Below the pieces are notes generated by a model, which had not been told where the DNA came from, searched no databases, and saw nothing but the letters and a program-made list of their open reading frames with translations. From an uncultured Caulobacterales bacterium (GTDB lineage Bacteria; Pseudomonadota; Alphaproteobacteria; Caulobacterales; Caulobacteraceae), in NCBI GenBank assembly GCA_903903715.1, contig CAIUZX010000253.1, forward strand, positions 1 through 7,855: 7,855 nt of DNA, in the 5' to 3' direction. The position numbers were made by a program, and so were the translations under genes. Position 1 is the first letter of the stretch; every line of letters begins with the position of its first letter. This document shows, piece after piece, positions 1 to 5,972 of the stretch.

Positions 1-638
1 GAACGGAGCTGGTCGCGCTTTACGCCCTCGACGACGAACTCGCCGCCATATCCCGCCGTGTGCGCGAGCCCCTTGCAGCGGAGATCCGATTGACCTGGTG
101 GCGGGAGCGGATCGAGGCGGCAGCTATCGGTCGCCCCGTTACGGAGGTGCCTTCGCTTTCAGCATTGCAGCTGTCTCTGGCGAGCGGCCGATTGTCCGCG
201 GCTCTGGTTCTGTCGGCCCTCGACGGACGATTTGCAGAGCTGCAGACCCCCTGGTTTGAAGACGAAGCCGATCTGGACGCCTATCTCGACGCCATCGGCG
301 GCGATCTGGGCGAAGCGGCCGTGCGAAGGCTGGATCCCACCGCCGACGTGACCGCCGCGCGCTCGGGCTTTCGGGCTTTTGCGCTGGATCGGTTGTTGCG
401 ATCGGTCGATCCGATGCTCTGGACCCCCAAGAGCTGGAACGACGCCAAACCGGAAGAACGGGCCGCGCATCTTCGTCATAAGCTGGTCGGTGAATTGGAC
501 GCCGCGGGGCAGGCGCCGCGCCTGTCCGAAAAAGCTTTTCCCGCTCTGGCCCACGTCGCCCTGGTGCGGCGACGTCGTCCGGATGCGCTGATCGACCGCA
601 TCCGGGTGCTGATCGCGGTGGCGAGAGGACGGATCTAG
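1..638 (+). CDS. Squalene/phytoene synthase superfamily protein (NDUFAF6-like), 5' end cut off
   Basis: The frame is open from base 3 to the TAG at 636-638, giving 211 visible residues; the true start lies left of the window. A GTG at base 60 is in frame, but the codons before it (LYALDDELAAISRRV) read as family sequence, so it is not the start. The segment EIRLTWWRER (visible residues 27-36) and the later YLDAIGGDLGEAAVRRLDP match the pattern of the squalene/phytoene synthase fold in alphaproteobacterial proteins related to mitochondrial NDUFAF6, a complex I assembly factor. Catalytic members use two Asp-rich DxxxD motifs. Here the first is only DDELA and no second one is visible, so prenyl synthase activity is doubtful. 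No signal peptide or membrane segment is visible. It converges on trmFO, sharing the stop tetranucleotide. The fold assignment is fairly sure; the role is inference. Confidence 0.8.
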   Translation, partial: TELVALYALDDELAAISRRVREPLAAEIRLTWWRERIEAAAIGRPVTEVPSLSALQLSLASGRLSAALVLSALDGRFAELQTPWFEDEADLDAYLDAIGGDLGEAAVRRLDPTADVTAARSGFRAFALDRLLRSVDPMLWTPKSWNDAKPEERAAHLRHKLVGELDAAGQAPRLSEKAFPALAHVALVRRRRPDALIDRIRVLIAVARGRI

Positions 639-2026
639 CTTGCGATCGCCCCCGCCCAGCGATCCAGGGCGTCGACCGCGCGATGGCTCATCAGCCGCTT
701 CTTGGCCCTGCCGCGTTCCGGCGGCGGCAGTTTGCGCCCGGAGTCATCGCGGCGCGGCGCTTCCATGGGAGGCAGCAGGCCGTAGTTGATGTTCATGGGC
801 TGGAACGACGCCTTGCCGTCGCTCAGGTGTCCCCCGACCACATGCCCGATGAGCGCGCCAAGCGCCGTTTCGGAAGGCGGCGCATCGAGTTCCGCGCCCA
901 GCGCCTCGGCGGCTGCGAACCGGCCTGCAAGCAGGCCGATCGCCGCGCTCTCCACATAACCCTCGACGCCGGTGATCTGGCCGGCGAACCGGATCCTGGG
1001 ATCTGTTTTCAAGCGCAGCCTAGCGTCGAGCAGTTTGGGAGATTGGATGAAGGTGTTGCGGTGGAGCCCGCCCAGCCTGGCGAATTGCGCGTTTTCCAGC
1101 CCAGGTATCATCCGGAACACGTCCGCCTGTGCGGCATGTTTCAACTTGGTCTGGAACCCGACCATGTTGTAGAGCGTCCCCAGCGCGTTGTCCTGTCTTA
1201 GCTGTACGACGGCGTAGGGCTTCTGCGTCGGGTTGTGAGGATTGGTCAGGCCCACCGGCTTCATGGGGCCGTGGCGCAGGGTCTCGCGCCCTCGTTCGGC
1301 CATCACCTCAATAGGAAGACATCCGTCAAAATAGGGCGTGGACGTCTCCCACTCACGGAAGTCGGCCCGGGGGCCGCTGAGAAGCGCGTCGACGAACGCC
1401 TCGTAGGTGGCGCGGTCCATCGGACAGTTGATGTAGGCGGCCGCGTCTCCGCCGGGACCCTCCTTGTCATAGCGCGACTGTCGCCACGCCACCGACATGT
1501 CCACCGACTCCACGTGCAGGATAGGCGCAATCGCATCGAAGAAGTGAAGGGCGTCTTCGCCGGTGCGGCTCCTGATCTCTGTGGCCAGCGCGTCGGAGGT
1601 GAGGGGGCCCGTGGCGATGATCGTTGATCCCCAGTCTGTTGGAGGCCAGTCGCCCGCTTCCTCCCGGAGGATCGTGATGTTCGGATGCGCCTCCAGCGCG
1701 GCCGTCACGTCTTCCGAGAACGCGACCCGGTCGACGGCCAGCGCACCGCCGGCGGGAACCTGATGCAGGTCCGCCGTCCGCATGATGAGGGAGCCGAGGA
1801 TTCGCATCTCCTTGTGCAGAAGACCTACGGCGTTGAACTCCCAGTCATCCGACCGGAAGGAATTGGAACAGACGAGCTCGGCGAAACCGTCCGTCTGGTG
1901 CGCCGCCGTGGATTTCGTGGGGCGCATTTCGTGCAGGATGACGGGAACGCCTGCCTGCGCGATCTGCCAAGCGGCTTCGGAACCGGCCAGACCGGCGCCT
2001 ATGATATGGACAGGGGAAGGCGACAT
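635..2026 (-). CDS. trmFO: TrmFO, methylenetetrahydrofolate-tRNA-(uracil-54-C5)-methyltransferase
   Basis: TrmFO makes 5-methyluridine at position 54 of the tRNA T-loop, using methylenetetrahydrofolate as carbon donor and FADH2 as reductant; it is cytoplasmic. The 463-residue product opens with the FAD dinucleotide-binding motif HIIGAGLAGSE (7-17). ELVCSNSFRSDD puts a cysteine at residue 53, the position of Cys53 in the Bacillus subtilis enzyme. FDGCLPIEVMAERG holds Cys236, probably equivalent to the second functional cysteine of that enzyme. NCPM (200-203), GPMKPVGL and the C-terminal GGHLSDG...FQPMNINYGLLPP are family hallmarks. The frame stays open to an ATG at 2116, but those 30 extra residues do not resemble the family, so I start at 2026, just before the FAD motif. 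No clear Shine-Dalgarno sequence is visible upstream. The length is normal for the family and all key motifs are intact. Confidence 0.95.
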   Translation of the reverse strand: MSPSPVHIIGAGLAGSEAAWQIAQAGVPVILHEMRPTKSTAAHQTDGFAELVCSNSFRSDDWEFNAVGLLHKEMRILGSLIMRTADLHQVPAGGALAVDRVAFSEDVTAALEAHPNITILREEAGDWPPTDWGSTIIATGPLTSDALATEIRSRTGEDALHFFDAIAPILHVESVDMSVAWRQSRYDKEGPGGDAAAYINCPMDRATYEAFVDALLSGPRADFREWETSTPYFDGCLPIEVMAERGRETLRHGPMKPVGLTNPHNPTQKPYAVVQLRQDNALGTLYNMVGFQTKLKHAAQADVFRMIPGLENAQFARLGGLHRNTFIQSPKLLDARLRLKTDPRIRFAGQITGVEGYVESAAIGLLAGRFAAAEALGAELDAPPSETALGALIGHVVGGHLSDGKASFQPMNINYGLLPPMEAPRRDDSGRKLPPPERGRAKKRLMSHRAVDALDRWAGAIAS

Positions 2027-2174
2027 GTGACGAAAATGATGCTGTGTGAGGGGTTGGGCGGCGACGATGTGCCTTTGTGTCAGATATTTTGCAAAAAGTT
2101 TCGTGCCAGAGCCCAAGAAATTTCGTTAATATGGAATTGAAGAGCCGATAAGCGGCCATGAGTGGGGTGGTGGC
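2027..2174. promoter_or_regulatory. Divergent intergenic region between trmFO and the membrane-protein cluster
   Basis: This 148-bp stretch separates two genes that point away from each other, so it should hold promoters for both. Bases about 2080-2145 form an AT-rich island in otherwise GC-rich sequence. On the plus strand TAATAT at 2127-2132 is a possible -10 box, but no good -35 box lies 16-18 bp upstream of it. TTGCAA at 2089-2094 is the nearest -35-like hexamer and is wrongly spaced. On the minus strand neither candidate spacing is convincing. The G-rich run just before the ATG at 2175 may serve as a weak ribosome-binding site. The presence of promoters follows from gene orientation; exact boxes are not supported. 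Confidence 0.45.
2126..2140 (+). promoter_or_regulatory. CtrA-like site, TTAA-N7-TTGA
   Basis: The CtrA cell-cycle regulator of Caulobacter and relatives binds TTAA-N7-TTAA. Here TTAA (2126-2129) is followed after exactly 7 bases by TTGA (2137-2140), 7 of 8 consensus bases. The site sits 35-49 bp before the ATG of the first membrane-protein gene and overlaps the best -10 candidate. A one-mismatch hit can easily occur by chance in an AT-rich island, so this is a weak call. Confidence 0.2.
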
Positions 2175-3926
2175 ATGTCTTCAGCCCGGTCTGTCCGGGT
2201 GGCCGGCCTTGAGCGAGCGTTGAGTTTCAGCGCCACGGCTTGGCGGGACGTCTGGTTAGTAATGAGTTTGTCCGCAGCGGGACCGGCTGCGGTGTTCTAT
2301 GGGGCCTTCGGTCCCGTGTCGCGGGACATGAGTCAGATGCTCCTCCTTGGGGGTGTTGTCTGGTCTGCCGTATTCTGGGCCCCGCAGACAGCCGGTCTTT
2401 ATCGGTCTGCTCTCAATCAGATGTCCGGTCGGGACGAGCGACGCCATTCTCTGGGCCTGGCCGGTCTGAAGTGGAGCATGACCGAGGTCCGTTTGATCGG
2501 ACTCGCCAGTCTGATGTTCCTGCTGGCTGTGCTTTTGGTGATTCCGGCGGCGGCCGTTCTTGGCGCGGTTACAATCGCCCTGCGGACACAAACGGAACTG
2601 GGTCTGCAGACCTGCATGCGTTACGGCGCCTACGCGGCCCTGGCGGTATTCGCGGCCTATCCTCTGATCTGGCTGCGTGTGTCGCTGGGAGGTCCCGCGA
2701 CGGTCGCGGAAGGACGGATCCGGCTTTTCCAGACCTGGCCGTTGACCAAGCATCGTCTGTCCGCCGTGGCCGGTCGAACCCTCGTCTTGATGACGCTCTT
2801 GCCCCTGGGCGTGATCGCCACTCTGGCTCTGGATCCGCTGCTGCGGATCGAACCTGCGATTGGCCAGCCTTACTGGCCGCTGAGTTTCGCCGCCGGCGGC
2901 GCGGTGGCGGCGGGTCTTTATTACGGCGCCTTTGTGCCTGCCATGTTTGCGGGTCTGCAAACCCAGCTCTACCTGAGCTGGAGGCCGAAGGTGAATGGTC
3001 GGGCGCGGGCGAAGCCTGTGCTGCGTGTTGTGGCGGATGTTGCGGACACGGCTGTCGAGGACGCAGACATCGCTCAGTCGCCGCCTCCGATGGAGATCGA
3101 CATGCCCGCCCTGGTCGCGGCGAACGAATTGTTCGCGGCGCCCGAGGACTGGGAACGGACAAGGCGTCAGGCCGCGTCGTTCCAGATTGGAGCGGACCGG
3201 ATTGAATGGCCGGACAGCGAGGAGGCAGATGCGGAAGCGCCGATGTCGCCGCCTTTGGTGGCTGCGTCTGGCCGGGATCTGGACGCAGCGCAGCGGGCCT
3301 GGACGGACTTTGAGTGGACGGTCGGGCCTTGCCCGGAGGACGCGGTCGACGCATCGATCGCCTCCGCCGATCATGAGGTCGAGCCGTTCGATTATGAAGT
3401 GCACGGATCACCGTCGTCGGTATTCACATCCGGCGCCGCTAGCCTCGAAGATCCGATGCTCTTGTCGCACAGCGGCCCTGAGCATTGGGCAGCGCCTGCG
3501 CCTGCGGCCGAACCGATGTCCAGCACGGATCCGATTTCGTCAGACGCCTACGCCTGGCGCTATGACAATCCCTACAAGCTCAGGGATCTGTTCTGGCTGA
3601 GCGGCGCCGCGCCGCCAGAAGACGAGGATATGGATAGCGGGCATTCGCCTCGCCTGCAGGACCAGGAACCCGAAGCGGCGATTTCAGAAACGGCTCATAC
3701 CTTGCCGGCGCCGGTTGCGGTGGCTCCTTCCGCAGAAGAGGCGCCGCCTCCGGTGCAGGTTCTGGCCTTCGCCGCGCCGCGTCCGTTCGACATGGCCTGG
3801 GCGGAACTGGACCCTCAACGACCAGCCAATGATCCTGCCCTGGCCGGGGCGTTGAACGAACACGAACTGTCCTCGCCGCCCAAGCCCGTTCTCGAACCGG
3901 TTGGACCAGCGGGACATTCGGAGTGA
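2175..3926 (+). CDS. Polytopic membrane protein with long acidic cytoplasmic-type tail, function unknown
   Basis: The 583-residue product has two parts. Residues 1 to about 270 hold roughly six hydrophobic segments (near 26-46, 53-69, 106-136, 150-168, 200-220, 235-260). After the fourth comes R168-x-S-L-x4-T176-x11-W188-x2-T191, a motif found with the same spacing in the next two genes. Residues about 276-583 have no membrane segment, are rich in Ala, Pro, Glu and Asp, and look disordered. Short Trp-containing islands stand out, such as PEDWERTRRQ, EHWAAP and the more ordered-looking NPYKLRDLFWLSG. No enzyme motif is visible. The ATG at 2175 follows a G-rich stretch and no other good in-frame start lies nearby. 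Its last four bases overlap the start of the next gene, so the two are very likely co-transcribed. The paralogy is seen in the sequence; function is not recognised. Confidence 0.85.
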   Translation: MSSARSVRVAGLERALSFSATAWRDVWLVMSLSAAGPAAVFYGAFGPVSRDMSQMLLLGGVVWSAVFWAPQTAGLYRSALNQMSGRDERRHSLGLAGLKWSMTEVRLIGLASLMFLLAVLLVIPAAAVLGAVTIALRTQTELGLQTCMRYGAYAALAVFAAYPLIWLRVSLGGPATVAEGRIRLFQTWPLTKHRLSAVAGRTLVLMTLLPLGVIATLALDPLLRIEPAIGQPYWPLSFAAGGAVAAGLYYGAFVPAMFAGLQTQLYLSWRPKVNGRARAKPVLRVVADVADTAVEDADIAQSPPPMEIDMPALVAANELFAAPEDWERTRRQAASFQIGADRIEWPDSEEADAEAPMSPPLVAASGRDLDAAQRAWTDFEWTVGPCPEDAVDASIASADHEVEPFDYEVHGSPSSVFTSGAASLEDPMLLSHSGPEHWAAPAPAAEPMSSTDPISSDAYAWRYDNPYKLRDLFWLSGAAPPEDEDMDSGHSPRLQDQEPEAAISETAHTLPAPVAVAPSAEEAPPPVQVLAFAAPRPFDMAWAELDPQRPANDPALAGALNEHELSSPPKPVLEPVGPAGHSE

Positions 3927-4837
3927 GCGGCGCGCCGTTCTCGTCGTCAGACGCCGCCATGGAAGGCTTTCGCGTGCTGGGACGCCGTCCGCTCGCGTTC
4001 CTGACCTGGATGGGCGTTTACACTCTGGTGTGCGCTGTGTGTTTCGGGCTCGGCTATCTGGTGCTGGCGCCCGATCTGCCGAGCTTGGCGTCGACTTTCG
4101 GGATGGGCAGTCCAGCGGAGGTCGCCAAGCCGCTCATGCAGAAGGCGCGGGCGCTGCAGAATTTCGGTACGCCCGCAGGCCTCGCGCTGCAAGCCGTGCT
4201 TGGCGCAGCCGTATATCGACAGTTGCTGCGGCCGGAAGCTTCGGCGGGTGGATATGTCCGTTTCTCGGGCGATGAAGCCATGCAACTTCTCACCAATCTG
4301 GTTCTGTCGAGTTTGCTGATCGGCGGCGTCGTGCTGCTGCTGGCGTTCGGGATAACCACCGTCGGGGTCACCTTGATCGCGACCGAGCAGAGGGGAGATG
4401 GCGCGCAGGCCCTGACGATCATCAGCCTGACTGTCGCAGGCCTTCTTGCGTTCCTGGGCATGATCTATACGGCGGTCAGACTGTCCCTGGCGCCTGTGAT
4501 GACCTTTGACGCAGGCACGCTGAGAATCTTTGAATCCTGGCGAGTCACGCGGGGGCATTTTTGGCGCATCTTCTTCGCTTTTATCCTGTCTTGGCTCTTC
4601 TCCGTGATCGTCGGCGCCTTGATGATTGTTCTGGCGGGTGGCCTGGGTCTGGCGGTCTTCAGTATGACGGGCGCGCAGGCGGCGTACGCCGCTCACGGGC
4701 TCTCGCTCGAGCTCTTCCCCCAGGCCTGGCCTGTGCTTCTGGTCGCCCTGCCGCCGGTCATAGCCGCTCAGGTCCTCGCCATAACGCTGTACAAAGCCGC
4801 CGCCGGGCACATTTTTCTGGCGCTGCGAACTCCGTGA
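3923..4837 (+). CDS. YciC/GPDPase-membrane-domain-like polytopic membrane protein, function unknown
   Basis: This 304-residue protein starts with GTG inside the stop of the previous gene (GTGA overlap), a layout typical of translational coupling. Hydrophobic segments lie near residues 25-48, 83-101, 121-152, 165-184, 213-247 and 268-290, giving about six passes. After the fourth lies R186LSLAPVMTF195 and then IFESWRVTRGHFWR (202-215). The pattern 'RLSLAP...SW.xTRGxFWR' is what I know from YciC-like and glycerophosphodiester phosphodiesterase membrane-domain families, which lack a defined biochemical role. The N-terminal SDAAMEGFRVL and the LALQAVLGAAVYRQLL segment line up with TDVALEGFRLT and LALQSVLAAACFRTIL of the third gene. 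No signal peptide or catalytic motif is seen. Alternative start codons nearby are less likely given the overlap. Coding status is firm; function is unknown. Confidence 0.87.
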   Translation: MSGAPFSSSDAAMEGFRVLGRRPLAFLTWMGVYTLVCAVCFGLGYLVLAPDLPSLASTFGMGSPAEVAKPLMQKARALQNFGTPAGLALQAVLGAAVYRQLLRPEASAGGYVRFSGDEAMQLLTNLVLSSLLIGGVVLLLAFGITTVGVTLIATEQRGDGAQALTIISLTVAGLLAFLGMIYTAVRLSLAPVMTFDAGTLRIFESWRVTRGHFWRIFFAFILSWLFSVIVGALMIVLAGGLGLAVFSMTGAQAAYAAHGLSLELFPQAWPVLLVALPPVIAAQVLAITLYKAAAGHIFLALRTP

Positions 4838-5021
4838 TCGCAGGGAACCGATTTGGCCTCTGAAGTCAGGCCGGGTTGCGGCGAAATGGAACTGGCGACC
4901 TGTCGCAAAGCCAGCGACGGGTTCTGCTGGCCGACGCTGTCGCCATGCGTTACTGATACCCCGCTGGCGGCATACGCCGCAGAAGGCGCCCGGTGGCGGC
5001 GATGATGGTTCGGGATTTTCC
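4838..5021 (+). other. 184-bp structured gap between second and third membrane-protein genes
   Basis: The gap breaks an otherwise tight cluster. It holds several short inverted repeats: CAGCGACGG (4912-4920) against CCGACGCTG (4931-4939), 8 of 9 pairing around a 10-nt loop; GCGAC/GTCGC at 4895-4906; and GCGGC-ATAC-GCCGC at about 4967-4980. None is followed by a T-run, so none is a classical terminator. A 39-codon ATG frame (4886-5005) ends in ATGA, overlapping an 8-codon frame (5002-5028) whose TGA overlaps the TTG start region of the next gene. The frame of the next gene is also stop-free across the whole gap but offers no ATG, GTG or TTG before 5022, and its translation (Arg/Trp/His-rich) does not look like protein. 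No promoter is recognisable. Confidence 0.4.
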
Positions 5022-5879
5022 TTGTTGAACGTGTTTCCCGCCACAGATGTCGCCCTAGAAGGTTTTCGCCTGACGCGTGAAAATCCAAGATCAGTCGCGG
5101 TCTGGGCGTGTATCCGAGCCGCATACGCCTTGCTGGTGCTCCTGCTGATCAACCGCTTTGCCGGTGATCAACTAACGGGCTTCCTGGCGGCGATCAAAAA
5201 TGTCCACAACCTGGCCGAATTGTCCGCCAAGGCTGCGCCGTTGACGCAGATGTTCCTGGCGCTCGCGCCCGTCGATCTCGCCCTTCAGTCGGTCCTGGCG
5301 GCAGCCTGCTTCCGGACCATTTTGGGGCCGAAGGGGACGGGCCGGTTTCAGCTGGGCGTCGGTCTCGATGAGTTGCGACTTTTCGCGCTCAACGCCTTGG
5401 CCATCATGGCGACCTTTGTAGCGCTGACGGTCGCATTGGCGTTCGGTGATGTCATCGCGACGGTCACGGTTTCGGCCGGACCTGTGGGCGCTCTTTTGCA
5501 GGCGTTCTACAGTTCAGGCGTCTTCTGCCTTGGCCTTTATGTGGCATTGAGGCTGTCCTTGGCGCCGGCCCTGACCTTCGCCCTTGGGCGCTTCGCCATT
5601 CGCGAGTCCTGGACCGCGACCGAGGGGCGCACCCTGCCGCTCGCGGGCGCTTACCTGATGGCCGGCGGGTTGGCGGTGCTTGTCTATGTTCTGGGGCTGG
5701 TCATCGGAGCGTCCACAGAGGCGATTGACGCCAAGGCGGCGTCTAACTGGGCGTCCTGGGGCGCGCTGGTTTCGGCGGCATGGATGGCGGGCGTCGGTGA
5801 GTTGATCGCCATCATCGTCACGGCCCCAGGCGCGGTCGCCAGCCGCCTGTTCGCCCCGCGCGCGGTGGATCGCGTCTAG
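5022..5879 (+). CDS. YciC/GPDPase-membrane-domain-like polytopic membrane protein, paralogue of the upstream gene
   Basis: The 285-residue product is a diverged paralogue of the preceding protein. It shares TDVALEGFRLT (8-18), LALQSVLAAACFRTIL (85-100), R177LSLAPALTF186 and ESWTATEG (195-202), in the same order. Hydrophobic segments lie near 24-44, 83-98, 120-150, 158-176, 205-229 and 245-268, so about six passes. The TRGHFWR of its neighbour is degraded here to TEGRTLP. The only usable starts are TTG at 5022 or 5025 (or GTG at 5031). TTG 5022 leaves an N-terminus the same length as the paralogue's before the shared DxAxEGFR motif. The only ribosome-binding candidate is a weak CGGGA about 10 bases upstream. 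The TAG stop directly abuts the first palindromic repeat. Coding status is firm, start codon less so, function unknown. Confidence 0.83.
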   Translation: MLNVFPATDVALEGFRLTRENPRSVAVWACIRAAYALLVLLLINRFAGDQLTGFLAAIKNVHNLAELSAKAAPLTQMFLALAPVDLALQSVLAAACFRTILGPKGTGRFQLGVGLDELRLFALNALAIMATFVALTVALAFGDVIATVTVSAGPVGALLQAFYSSGVFCLGLYVALRLSLAPALTFALGRFAIRESWTATEGRTLPLAGAYLMAGGLAVLVYVLGLVIGASTEAIDAKAASNWASWGALVSAAWMAGVGELIAIIVTAPGAVASRLFAPRAVDRV

Positions 5880-5958
5880 CTAGTGGATTGAATTTGACAT
5901 TCGAGTTCCAGTTGACACTCGGCGGAGTTTCGAATGTCAAATTCGAAAAATCCACTAG
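5880..5958. repeat. Palindromic element A, CTAGTGG-ended, bulge in right arm
   Basis: The left arm is CTAGTGGATT (5880-5889) plus GAATTTGACATTCGA (5890-5904). The right arm, read on the minus strand, is CTAGTGGATT (5958-5949), four unpaired bases TTTC (5948-5945), then GAATTTGACATTCGA (5944-5930). All 25 bases pair, around a 25-nt loop (5905-5929). The loop contains a second, imperfect copy of the arm core (GTTGACACTCGGC at 5911-5923 against TTTGACATTCGAG at 5893-5905) and a small ACTC-GGCG-GAGT hairpin. The element begins immediately after the stop codon of the upstream gene. There is no T-run after the stem on either strand, so it is not a standard intrinsic terminator, although it could still block or stabilise transcripts. 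It resembles REP or MITE-type intergenic palindromes. Confidence 0.9.
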
Positions 5959-5972
5959 AATCAATAGGCTTT

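Noticed and set aside
2027..2116. N-terminal extension of TrmFO to the ATG at 2116
   Set aside because: The 30 residues are not family-like and would place protein before the FAD-binding motif that normally opens the enzyme; the ATG at 2026 also puts the cysteine at residue 53 as in Bacillus subtilis.
2256..3404. 382-residue open frame on the minus strand inside the first membrane-protein gene
   Set aside because: Arg/Gln/His-rich translation with no domain pattern, typical of the antisense frame of a GC-rich gene; the plus-strand product has clear membrane segments and paralogues.
3947..5152. 401-residue open frame on the minus strand across the second membrane gene and the gap
   Set aside because: Composition is Arg/Gln/Asp-rich and unlike any family; it crosses two well-supported plus-strand genes and the noncoding gap, so it is a GC-driven shadow.
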